DNA from: Bacillota bacterium
GTDB taxonomy: Bacteria; Bacillota; Clostridia; Lachnospirales; Lachnospiraceae
Direction: 5' to 3'
DNA: 64,000 nt
Assembly (NCBI GenBank): GCA_023411555.1
Contig: JAEYOQ010000001.1
Location: forward strand, 1-64,000
Each line of letters begins with the position of its first letter. Position 1 is the first letter of the stretch. Below, piece after piece: positions 23,438 to 32,167 of this stretch. The position numbers were made by a program, and so were the translations under genes. Below the pieces are notes generated by a model that was not told where the DNA came from, did no database searches, and saw only the letters and a program-made list of their open reading frames with translations.

Positions 23438-25528
23438 ATGCTGATAAAAAAGCTAAAAATACATTATTTTGGGCGATTTACGAATAAGGAAGTAGAGCTT
23501 AAGCCCGGCATAAACCTGATATATGGGGATAATGAAGCGGGTAAATCCACAATTCATACCTTTATTAAGGGAATGCTTTTTGGTATTGAACGAATGAGAG
23601 GTAGAGCTGCTGCATCGAAGGAGGATCTATATACCAGATACTTACCTTGGGATTATCCGGGGGCTTATGGCGGCAGTATGGATGTCGAAATCGAAGGAAG
23701 GGAGTATCAGCTTAAGAGAAGTTTTCATGCGAGCGATAAGAGCTTCTCTGTGATCGATTTATTAACCGGCCGTGAGGTGCCACTAAAGGAAGGGATGATC
23801 AGTGAACTGATTCCGGGCTTATCGGAAGCTACCTTTAAGAATACGATCAGCATAGAGCAGCTGAAGGCCCGGACGGATATAGAGCTTGCTACCCAGGTGC
23901 GTAACTATATTGCCAATCTGTCCGTAGCCAGGAGCCAGGAGGTTAATGTTGCAAAGGCAATCAACCAGCTTAACGACCAGAGAAAGCAGCTGGAGCTTGC
24001 CCAGAATCCGATGGCACTGAAAGCTTTGCAAGCGGAGATCGAAGAAGGGGAAGCAAGAGAAGAGAGAATGGATCGGCTGACCTTACAGCTCAGAGAGCTT
24101 TTGGCGCAGGAACAGCAGCTGCTAAGGCAAAGGGATGATCAGTCTGGCGCCATGGAAAGTGAAGTGGCACGCCGTATGGAACAGTTACCTGCCATATTGG
24201 AGAAGTATCATTCCTATGTAGAGCTTCAAAACCAGATGCTGCAGCTAGAGCATCAGCTCACGGAGTTGGAGAATAAGTTATCGGTCGGAGAGAGACAATA
24301 CTATGCATTGGACCAATTAAAGGTGGATAAAAAAGAGGCAGACCTCCTGCTTAATGAACTATACAAGCTGAGTAGACAGGAGCAGGAGCTTACCCAGGTG
24401 TTGGATACAGCATATAAGAGTAAAAGGAAGCTTCTATATTATAGTATGTCAGGTGCAACCGTGATTGCTCTATTAATTGCATTCTTTTCCGGGTTTCATG
24501 TACAAGGCTTACTTCTGGCAGCTGGCAGCCTGATACTTGTCGGTGTCTTTTATAGCGTATTAAATGGAAGGAAGCATAGAAGCATCCGAGATCTTAAAAG
24601 CAAACAGGCAAGCCTTATCAAGCAGAGAACAGAAGCTCAGAATAAAGTCATGGATATATTGACCAGGCAGCAGGTAGATACCTTGGAGGCTTTGGTGGAT
24701 CGACAGGAGGAGCTTCTTCGCAGTCTTCTGGCTATGGAACATGCTAAGGACCAGCAAAAGGAGATCGAAGCGCGTAAAAGCATGGTACAGGACAACATGG
24801 ATTCACTATATGATACCATTATGACCTATCTTCAGTATTTCATTCGGGTGGATGAGCTAACGCCGGAGACAATGCAACGAATTACGGAGGAGCATCGTCT
24901 AATAAAACAAGAGAGCATAGACAAACAAGCCAAGCTGAATGAAAGCTATGAAGCCTGTCGATTACAGATAGAAAAGCTGAGATGGGAAATAGCTGCTCTG
25001 GAGGGCAATGAAGCTGAGCTTCAAAAGAAGTATGTGCAGTATGATAAAATAAAGCATCAGCAGGAGGAGAATGCAACCGAGCTGGAAGCAATTAAGCTAG
25101 CCCTATCTACGATTGGGGAGCTTTCCGCCCAGATACATGACAGCTTTGGGCATCAGCTTAATCATGCGGTATCTGAGGTAATCAGCCAGGTAACCGGAGA
25201 GAGATACAAGGATTTAAAGGTAGATGAAAAGCTGGATATCAAGGTGGGATGGAAGGGCGCATATGTAATGCTGGAGCGTCTTAGTGCGGGAACCATTGAT
25301 CAGGTATTCTTTGCACTACGCCTGGTAACTGCTGATTTACTCTTGGGAAAGGACCAGGTGCCACTAATATTTGACGACAGCTTTGCGCTATACGATGATG
25401 CTAGGGTGAAGGCGGCCTTAGCTGAGGTTGCGAAACGAAAGCAAACGATCCTTTTCACCTGCCACAAGAGAGAGCAAAGACTTCTTGAAGAGCTGCAGCT
25501 GCCGTATCATCTGGTGAACCTCTCCTAA
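23438..25528 (+). CDS. YhaN/SbcC-like AAA ATPase with central hydrophobic hairpin
   Basis: A 696-residue SMC-like ATPase. Walker A is GDNEAGKST near residue 31, the ABC signature is LSAGTIDQVFFALRL and Walker B is PLIFDDSF near the C-terminus. The middle is coiled coil (about 170-330 and 375-590), interrupted by two adjacent hydrophobic segments at about 331-372, as in YhaN-like proteins. It is much shorter than canonical SbcC and lacks a visible CxxC zinc hook. It is the partner of the upstream nuclease. The hydrophobic pair suggests membrane association; this is inference. Confidence 0.85.
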   Translation: MLIKKLKIHYFGRFTNKEVELKPGINLIYGDNEAGKSTIHTFIKGMLFGIERMRGRAAASKEDLYTRYLPWDYPGAYGGSMDVEIEGREYQLKRSFHASDKSFSVIDLLTGREVPLKEGMISELIPGLSEATFKNTISIEQLKARTDIELATQVRNYIANLSVARSQEVNVAKAINQLNDQRKQLELAQNPMALKALQAEIEEGEAREERMDRLTLQLRELLAQEQQLLRQRDDQSGAMESEVARRMEQLPAILEKYHSYVELQNQMLQLEHQLTELENKLSVGERQYYALDQLKVDKKEADLLLNELYKLSRQEQELTQVLDTAYKSKRKLLYYSMSGATVIALLIAFFSGFHVQGLLLAAGSLILVGVFYSVLNGRKHRSIRDLKSKQASLIKQRTEAQNKVMDILTRQQVDTLEALVDRQEELLRSLLAMEHAKDQQKEIEARKSMVQDNMDSLYDTIMTYLQYFIRVDELTPETMQRITEEHRLIKQESIDKQAKLNESYEACRLQIEKLRWEIAALEGNEAELQKKYVQYDKIKHQQEENATELEAIKLALSTIGELSAQIHDSFGHQLNHAVSEVISQVTGERYKDLKVDEKLDIKVGWKGAYVMLERLSAGTIDQVFFALRLVTADLLLGKDQVPLIFDDSFALYDDARVKAALAEVAKRKQTILFTCHKREQRLLEELQLPYHLVNLS

Positions 25529-25590
25529 TGAGGGAAGCGTATAGCTATAAGGTTATAAAGGAACGTTGACAGAATATGTGAGGGATTAAG

Positions 25591-27930
25591 GTGCAGAAGA
25601 AGCAGGATATAAGCAAAGGGAAAAAGAAGACCAGCAGAAGTATGAAAGGTAAGGTTAAGGTTGGACTACAGTTCTTACTTTTTATCACGTTGCTTTCTAT
25701 ATTGGTTACTATATTATATTTCTATAAGGAATATGGGAAAACAATCTTAGATCTTCAATCTGATGCAAAGCAGAAGGTCAGAGCCTCCACAGAGGATACC
25801 TTCAAGTCAGCTCAGACCAGTCTGGTGTATGATTTGGAAGGTAATTTGATCACTGCCTTAAAATCAGAGAAAGAGGTCTATTATATCAAGTACACGGATA
25901 TCCCCAAAACTGCTATCAATGCGATGGTGGTAACGGAGGACCGAAAGTTCTTTGAGCATAGTGGAGTCGATTATTTGGCCAACATCAGAGCAGCGATTGC
26001 TCTGATCAAGCATAAGGGAAGGATTACACAAGGAGCCAGTACCATAACTCAGCAGGTTGCGCGCAATACCTTCTTAAGTCATAAGGTTACTTATGAGCGA
26101 AAGATTGAGGAGATATTTATCGCACAAGAGTTGGAGAAAATATATTCTAAGACGGATATTATGGAATTCTATCTGAATGGGATCTACTTTGCCAACGGAT
26201 ATTATGGTATCCAGGCAGCAGCACTTGGTTACTTCTCGGAAGGTGTGAACACGCTCAGCCTTTCACAAATAGCATTCCTATGTGCAATCCCGAATAGTCC
26301 AAACCTCTATAATCCCTTGACGAACATGGAGAATACCATGAGCCGACGTGACCGTATTCTATTGCAGCTGTTTGAGGAGGGAATGATTACAGAGAAGGAT
26401 TATAATAAGGCTCTGAAGGAGAAGATTAAGTTAAATCGGGAAAAATCGGATAAGAAAAATTATGTGGAAACATATACCTACTATTCTGCTATTCGGTCAC
26501 TGATGAAAGCTGGTGGCTTTGAGTTCCGCTACCATTTTGATACAGAAGAGGAGCAGAAGGCATACGATGAGGAATATGATGAATTATACTATCGTTATCA
26601 GAAGGAACTCTATGTAAATGGCTACCGTATCTATACCTCAATTGATTTAAAGAAGCAGGAGCTCTTGCAGAAGGCTGTTGATAAAGCCTTAGCCGGTTTT
26701 ACAGATGCTAGTGAGGAAGGAATATATCTCATGCAGGGGGCTGCTGTCTGTATCGACAATGACAGCGGAAGAGTGGTAGCAATTGTCGGTGGAAGGGACC
26801 AGGACACTGAGGGTTATACCCTGAATCGGGGGTATCAAAGCTTTCGCCAGCCGGGGAGTGCCATCAAGCCCTTAGTGGTATATACGCCTGCCTTTGAACA
26901 GGGCTATATACCGGAGAGTATCGTGGATGATACGAAGTTTGAAGGTGGCCCTAAAAATTCCGGAGGGACCTATCAAGGAGAGATGAAGCTTCAGAGGGCT
27001 ATTGAGCTATCTAAGAATACTGTTGCCTGGAAGCTGTTTGAGGAGCTGACACCAAGGGTTGGTTTATCCTATCTATTAAAGATGAACTTCGCTAAGCTTA
27101 CGGCCAGTGATTATGGCCAGGCAGCATCTCTTGGCGGCCTAACAGTAGGAGTAAGTCCTGTGGAGATGGCAGCTGCTTATGCCACCTTGGAGAATGATGG
27201 CTACTATCGGGTGCCTACCTGCATTATAAAAATCATGGATTCTGAGGGGAATGAAATTGTCGGTGACGAGATAGAAACAGAACAGATCTATCAGAGGAAC
27301 GCTTCTCGAATTATGACGGAAGCGTTGACAGGAGTTATTAAGAATGGTACGGCTAAGGGGTTGGGATTGTCCCATACAATCAGTGCCGGCAAGACGGGAA
27401 CGACCAATGATAAAAAGGATGGATGGTTTGTTGGATATACACCCTATTATACCACAAGTGTATGGGTCGGCTATGATATGCCAAAGTCAGTCCGGGATCT
27501 TTCAGGCTCGACTTATCCCGGAACCATCTGGCATGATTTTATGGAAGAAATTCATGATGCTTCTATGACGAATCAATTCGAGTTATATGACTGGAGGACG
27601 GAATGGAAGGCCAAGCTTAAGGAGGAGGAGAGACAGAAGGCTTTGAAGGAAGCACAAGAGAAGGAGGAGCAAGAGGAACAGGAGCTTCAGACAGAGGAGG
27701 AACAAGGCGTGGATCCTGAGTCGGAGGAGCTTAACGAGGATGAGGAGAATGGCACAGAGATAGAAGATAATAATGATGATATAATCTCTGAGACACCAGA
27801 TGACGAGGAAGATAACGAAGATGAATTAGAGGATGATACCCAGGAGGAAGATAATCCTGAGGAGCAGCAATACGAAGAGGATCAGAAGTACGAAGAGGGA
27901 CTTGAACAGGAGGAGTCTTCGGGAGAATAA
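25591..27930 (+). CDS. Class A penicillin-binding protein (PBP1A-like)
   Basis: A 779-residue bifunctional peptidoglycan synthase. A cytoplasmic basic start and one membrane helix (about 27-48) precede a GT51 transglycosylase (E116 in TEDRKFFEH; QGASTITQQVARN). The transpeptidase has S423 in GSAIKP, SKN and K601 in KTGTTND. The last ~90 residues are extremely acidic (Glu/Asp runs), a tail not part of the enzyme. The start is GTG with GAGGG upstream. It follows the SbcC-like gene by 62 bp and may be co-transcribed. It acts outside the membrane in wall growth. Confidence 0.92.
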   Translation: MQKKQDISKGKKKTSRSMKGKVKVGLQFLLFITLLSILVTILYFYKEYGKTILDLQSDAKQKVRASTEDTFKSAQTSLVYDLEGNLITALKSEKEVYYIKYTDIPKTAINAMVVTEDRKFFEHSGVDYLANIRAAIALIKHKGRITQGASTITQQVARNTFLSHKVTYERKIEEIFIAQELEKIYSKTDIMEFYLNGIYFANGYYGIQAAALGYFSEGVNTLSLSQIAFLCAIPNSPNLYNPLTNMENTMSRRDRILLQLFEEGMITEKDYNKALKEKIKLNREKSDKKNYVETYTYYSAIRSLMKAGGFEFRYHFDTEEEQKAYDEEYDELYYRYQKELYVNGYRIYTSIDLKKQELLQKAVDKALAGFTDASEEGIYLMQGAAVCIDNDSGRVVAIVGGRDQDTEGYTLNRGYQSFRQPGSAIKPLVVYTPAFEQGYIPESIVDDTKFEGGPKNSGGTYQGEMKLQRAIELSKNTVAWKLFEELTPRVGLSYLLKMNFAKLTASDYGQAASLGGLTVGVSPVEMAAAYATLENDGYYRVPTCIIKIMDSEGNEIVGDEIETEQIYQRNASRIMTEALTGVIKNGTAKGLGLSHTISAGKTGTTNDKKDGWFVGYTPYYTTSVWVGYDMPKSVRDLSGSTYPGTIWHDFMEEIHDASMTNQFELYDWRTEWKAKLKEEERQKALKEAQEKEEQEEQELQTEEEQGVDPESEELNEDEENGTEIEDNNDDIISETPDDEEDNEDELEDDTQEEDNPEEQQYEEDQKYEEGLEQEESSGE

Positions 27931-27977
27931 AGAGAAAGCATTTATGAAGTAAGGCAGATCATAAAGGAGTAATAGAA

Positions 27978-28008
27978 AGGGCAGGTGCTTATATGAGGCA
28001 CCTGCCCT
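27978..28008. terminator. Bidirectional hairpin between convergent pbp and prs
   Basis: AGGGCAGGTGC and its exact inverse flank a 9-nt loop. It lies between two convergent genes, with little T-run on either side. Confidence 0.6.
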
Positions 28009-28081
28009 AATCAATACATGATTTGATTAACACTTGATTCACATTGTACTGAATTTATATTCTATATTAGACTACTATAAC

Positions 28082-29290
28082 CTATAATACTTTAATATCT
28101 TTGGAGGATAATTTTCTGCCCCCCTGATTATACTTCTTAAGGATATTCTGAATTCGTTCTACCGGATTCAATAAACCACTGATACTGTCATCATGATTTA
28201 GGGTATCGATGATGAGAGCTACGTATTTACTCATATCGACATTGATATACCAAGGCTTGGAAAGTAAGTCAGGTGTCTGATAAATTAGGTTCGTTGTTAG
28301 AACTCGGTAGATCAAGCCTGATTGGTAAGCCTCGTCCAGCTTTTCAAAACCATTGGTAAAGAGACCGAAGGTAGATGCGACAAAGATACGTCCTGCATTT
28401 CTCTTCTTTAATTCGGTTGCAACGTCCAGTATGCTTTCACCGGAGGAGATCATATCATCAACAATCAGAACATCTTTGCCGGCAATATCTGTACCCAGGA
28501 ATTCATGAGCCACAATAGGATTACGTCCATTGACAATCTTGGTAAAATCACGTCTCTTATAGAACATACCCATATCAAGACCTAGGACATTGGCAAAGTA
28601 TATTGCTCTCGACATGCCGCCTTCGTCCGGACTGATCACCATCATGTGGTCGGAGTCAAAACGAATATCCGGTACATTCTTAAGCATTGCTTTAATGAAT
28701 TGATAATTTGGAGCCACTGTCTCGAGACTGTTTAGAGGGATAGCATTCTGGACTCTGGGGTCATGAGCATCGAAGGTAATAATACTATCCACACCCATCC
28801 GTGTCAGCTCCTGTAGTGCTAATGCACAATCGAGGGATTCTCTGGAGCTTCTTCTATGCTGTCTGCCTTCGTAAAGATAAGGCATAATGACCGTAATTCT
28901 TCTGGCCTTGCCACCAACCGCTGCAATAATTCTTTTAAGATCCTGATAATGATCATCAGGAGACATATGATTCTCGTTTCCACACACAGAGTAGGTCAAA
29001 CTGTGATTTGTTACGTCAACAAGAAGGTATAAATCGGAGCCTCGCACAGATTCTTTAATCTGTCCTTTTGCTTCACCTGTACCGAATCTCGGGCAACATG
29101 CCTTCATTAAATACGAATCTCTTTGATAGCCGGCAAATGCAATGGTACCTTTGTGCTCGCTTTCTCTTGCATTGCGCCACTCAACAAGGTAGTCATTCAC
29201 ACGTTGTCCTAAGGTTTTACTGCTCTCAAGAGCGATAATACCAAGCGGTCCTACAGGTATTGTTTCTACGATCTTCTGTTGCATTGACAT
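28082..29290 (-). CDS. prs: Ribose-phosphate pyrophosphokinase, long form
   Basis: Makes PRPP from ribose 5-phosphate and ATP for nucleotide, His and Trp synthesis. The PRPP loop DVLIVDDMISSGES is intact, as are FDAHDP and the ATP-site region MPYLYEGRQHRR. At 402 residues it is about 85 longer than the usual 315-residue enzyme, with an N-terminal extension and insertions; this long form is known from Lachnospiraceae. The start at 29290 (MSMQQK) is chosen because GGAGGG lies 7 bp upstream. It is the last gene on this reverse-strand stretch, about 100 bp after dnaI. Confidence 0.9.
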   Translation of the reverse strand: MSMQQKIVETIPVGPLGIIALESSKTLGQRVNDYLVEWRNARESEHKGTIAFAGYQRDSYLMKACCPRFGTGEAKGQIKESVRGSDLYLLVDVTNHSLTYSVCGNENHMSPDDHYQDLKRIIAAVGGKARRITVIMPYLYEGRQHRRSSRESLDCALALQELTRMGVDSIITFDAHDPRVQNAIPLNSLETVAPNYQFIKAMLKNVPDIRFDSDHMMVISPDEGGMSRAIYFANVLGLDMGMFYKRRDFTKIVNGRNPIVAHEFLGTDIAGKDVLIVDDMISSGESILDVATELKKRNAGRIFVASTFGLFTNGFEKLDEAYQSGLIYRVLTTNLIYQTPDLLSKPWYINVDMSKYVALIIDTLNHDDSISGLLNPVERIQNILKKYNQGGRKLSSKDIKVL

Positions 29291-29386
29291 TAGATTTCCC
29301 TCCATGAAAATAAGAATTGGTTTCAAAAGCCATTAAAAGTTATAACATATATCATTTTCATAAGTCAAGCCAGTTTTCGGCTTTTC

Positions 29387-30391
29387 TTAAGAATTCATAT
29401 GGTTGACTGCCTTGAGAAGACGTATGTCCTCTCCGATGATACGCTGAACATTATAACTGCTTACAATCCTCGAAAATATACGTTCCCCATAAGTGGAATT
29501 AATATTCGGTAAGGATAAGTTCGTAGAAATAATTGTTGATTTTTGGCGTAATAAACGTTCATTGATAATAAGATAAAGCTGGGAATTCGTGAAGGAGTTA
29601 TTGAGCTCCGTACCCAGGTCGTCGATAATCAGCAAATCACAGTCCAAAATATAATCAAATTGATTGGAAGCAGCAAGTGAACGATCCTCATCCTTGCTGA
29701 ATTTATTTTTCTCAAGAATGTCGAAGAGACGAAAGGCAGTTAGATAAATTACTGTGTAGCCACGATCTAAAAGCTCCTTGGCAATGCAGTTGGCCAGAAA
29801 GGTCTTTCCAACGCCTGTATTTCCGAGCAGAAGAAGATTATCACGATTTGTACTAAAATGCCGGACGAAACTCTTACAACCGGCAACAACCTTCTGCATA
29901 TTAGAAAGGGGGGATAAACCGAGGGAATCATCTACATAATCATCAGAATAAAAACGGAAGGAGAACTTACTGAAGTTCTCGTTTGCCAAGATAGCTTTTA
30001 TATTGGAATCGGAATACATTAAATCAGCAATTGCCTGTTTAAAGCAATTGCATTTTTGCTTGTCGATATAGCCGGTGTCCTGGCAGAGCTTACATTGGTA
30101 ATGCATCTCCAGGTAATCCGTAGGGAGGCCTTCCCTAACTAATAATTCTGCTTTTTTAGAATTCAGCTCCGAGATTTTCTCCTTCAGATTATTTAAGGCA
30201 CTGTCGTCTCCGCGAAGTGCCATTCTTCCACTCTGAGCTGAGAGAGAGATTATCGCATCCTCCAGCTCCTTAAGTTCGGGAATTAAGGTATAGGCGTGGG
30301 AGATACGACGATCTAGATCATGCTTATTGGATATTCTGCGGCTGTCATATTCTCGTAAAATCTGGTTATATTGATCATTCTTTAGAGCCAT
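29387..30391 (-). CDS. dnaI: DnaI/DnaC-like helicase loader ATPase
   Basis: A 334-residue AAA+ protein that loads the replicative helicase. The N-terminal part has a cysteine cluster (CKLCQDTGYIDKQKCNC, about 100-118) typical of the DnaI zinc-binding domain. Walker A is LLGNTGVGKT, Walker B LLIIDDLGTE, and the sensor/arginine-finger region GERIFSRI is present. It follows the DnaD-domain gene by 15 bp, the usual primosome pairing in Firmicutes. IstB-like transposition proteins share this fold, but the zinc domain and the dnaD partner favour DnaI. Confidence 0.85.
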   Translation of the reverse strand: MALKNDQYNQILREYDSRRISNKHDLDRRISHAYTLIPELKELEDAIISLSAQSGRMALRGDDSALNNLKEKISELNSKKAELLVREGLPTDYLEMHYQCKLCQDTGYIDKQKCNCFKQAIADLMYSDSNIKAILANENFSKFSFRFYSDDYVDDSLGLSPLSNMQKVVAGCKSFVRHFSTNRDNLLLLGNTGVGKTFLANCIAKELLDRGYTVIYLTAFRLFDILEKNKFSKDEDRSLAASNQFDYILDCDLLIIDDLGTELNNSFTNSQLYLIINERLLRQKSTIISTNLSLPNINSTYGERIFSRIVSSYNVQRIIGEDIRLLKAVNHMNS

Positions 30392-30406
30392 ACTCTTCCA
30401 TCTCCT

Positions 30407-31489
30407 TTATAAGCCTTTGTTCAGAAGCTTACGCTCCAGCTCCGCATAATCCTGCGCCGAATAGGTACGTTGAGGAAACTGATTAAACTTATTCTGGGCA
30501 GGCTTTATCATCGTAGTAACCTTATTCATATCAAGGTTTTTACTTGCCTTACTGAATTCCTCATCCAGTCTGGTGATATCAGCCAAGGTCTTGGCGTTTT
30601 TCTTATACCAGGTCTCCAGAATCTTATCGGTATATTTAAAATCTGGTTTCTGAGTTCTAAGTATGGTTCGATTACAAGCCTCAATAATTATATCGTTAGA
30701 AAAGCCGAATACCTCAACCCATTTTGTGATATATTGACGTTCAATCTGTCCGGGAGCGCGATTTAAGCCAAAGGCTCTATTCACTGCATTAAAATGCTCA
30801 TTATAGGTTGCAGTTGCTTCCTTTGCTTTTTCCTCTGTATCAATTCCACCTTCTGCCCAAGTAAGGGCAACTGCCTCGATATAAGAAGCATTCTTCTTAC
30901 CCTTTGATACGCAATATTCATAGAGGTACATAATCAATTCTGCCGAGAAGTGAAGCTCCTCATAGAGATAAAGAATTAATTGAAGATCCATGGGCTTTAG
31001 TGGACGATCCAAATAGATTTCCACAATATGCATGGCCCACTTTATCTCGTCGTTATTGGTAAACTCAGCAATCTTTTCCGCAGAGTAGCTCTGTCTGATA
31101 GCAGGCTTCGTCTCGGTATGTATACTAACAGCGATCTCGTCCAGCTCCGTATCAGCATCAACCGTGCTCATAGGAGTTGTCGTTTTCGTATTATTTATAT
31201 TTACAAGGTCTATCGCTATGATATCCTTCTGTGTATTTCGTGTTAATTTCAACAAGTTAAGCTTTTCCCAATAGGTTAAAGCTCTGATGATATCCTTCTC
31301 TGTGTTTTCCAAATAATCGGCTATGGAGGATATGGTTACTTCTGGGCAATTGCCGGAAAAGCAACGTAACAGATACAGATAAACCTTAACATAAGCACCG
31401 TTAGCGGATGGCATAAACTGGTCAATGAAGATATTCGGAATAATGGTAACATCAGAAATACCTTCGGCTTGTAATGTGATCTTATTCAT
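30407..31489 (-). CDS. DnaD-domain replication initiation protein
   Basis: A 360-residue protein with an N-terminal winged helix (about 15-90, VYLYLLRCF...TISSIADYLENTEKDIIRALTYWEKLNLL in parts) and two C-terminal DnaD-like (DnaB_2) helical domains (about 130-210 and 225-300; the second contains YITKWVEVFGF and the terminal KILETWYKKN motif). Such proteins remodel DNA at origins and recruit DnaI. The gene is first in the dnaD-dnaI operon; its upstream region holds a repeat array and a DnaA-box cluster. Confidence 0.85.
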   Translation of the reverse strand: MNKITLQAEGISDVTIIPNIFIDQFMPSANGAYVKVYLYLLRCFSGNCPEVTISSIADYLENTEKDIIRALTYWEKLNLLKLTRNTQKDIIAIDLVNINNTKTTTPMSTVDADTELDEIAVSIHTETKPAIRQSYSAEKIAEFTNNDEIKWAMHIVEIYLDRPLKPMDLQLILYLYEELHFSAELIMYLYEYCVSKGKKNASYIEAVALTWAEGGIDTEEKAKEATATYNEHFNAVNRAFGLNRAPGQIERQYITKWVEVFGFSNDIIIEACNRTILRTQKPDFKYTDKILETWYKKNAKTLADITRLDEEFSKASKNLDMNKVTTMIKPAQNKFNQFPQRTYSAQDYAELERKLLNKGL

Positions 31490-31577
31490 AGGTTTGACCC
31501 TCCCTTTTACCTTTATATTAAACTAGTAAGCTAGCAGATTTGTATTAAAGCAGATAGGCTATGTAAAAAGCAGATTA

Positions 31578-31905
31578 GCACTTATCCAACTAATTCATGA
31601 CCTTTTCTCGAGCGAGCTCGGAAGATGTCCTGTGCTATGCGGACTATATCTGCTCTTCGCAGATTAGCAACTCAAATGCTCCGCATTTTCGTTGTCGTTG
31701 CACTCATCCAACTAATTCATGACCTTTTCCCAAGCAAGCTTGGAAAATGTCCTATGCTATGCGGACTATATCTGCTCATCGCAGATTAGCAACTCAAATG
31801 CTCCGCATTTTCGTTGTCGTTGCACTTATCCAACTAATTCACGACCTTTTCTCAAGCAAGCTTGGAAAATGTCCTGAATTACTTGGACTAATCTGCTCAT
31901 CGTGC
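31578..31905. repeat. Tandem 122-bp hairpin repeat array
   Basis: Units start at 31578, 31700 and 31822 (the last one truncated). Each contains a GACCTTTTC..AAGC/GCTT..GAAAATGTC hairpin and, in the first two, an ATCTGC/GCAGAT hairpin. In unit 1 the stem has CGAGC/GCTCG where units 2 and 3 have CAAGC/GCTTG, a paired double change. AGCAGATTAGCACTTAT at its edge shares words with the array at 5072-5452. Confidence 0.85.
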
Positions 31906-31973
31906 ACATTATAGCATACAAATTTTCGGTTGGAAATAGCCTATTTTCAGTGATTCTAGGGGGTTCGGGGGGC

Positions 31974-32167
31974 TGTGGATAATGTGGATATTGTGGATGA
32001 TTAGAGGGTAATAATATGTAAATTAATGTAAAATCGATAGGAAATATAGTTAAAGTCTGAGCAAAACTCGCTAAAACACTATAATTGTAGAACGGAAAAT
32101 TGTTAAAAAAATATCCACAGCATTTATCAATAAAAATTGTTGATAATACTGTGGATAATGTGGATAA
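31974..32167. promoter_or_regulatory. DnaA-box cluster
   Basis: TGTGGATAA (31974), TGTGGATAT (31983) and TGTGGATGA (31992) lie end to end. ATATCCACA is at 32111, and two perfect TGTGGATAA boxes are head to tail at 32150 and 32159, the last touching the murC stop. An AT-rich stretch of about 110 bp separates the groups. The cluster may control dnaD-dnaI, titrate DnaA, or be part of an origin; the sequence alone cannot decide. Confidence 0.7.

Noticed and set aside
31974..32167. Chromosomal origin oriC
   Set aside because: DnaA boxes and an AT-rich stretch are present, but there is no dnaA or dnaN nearby and no skew data; reported only as a DnaA-box cluster.
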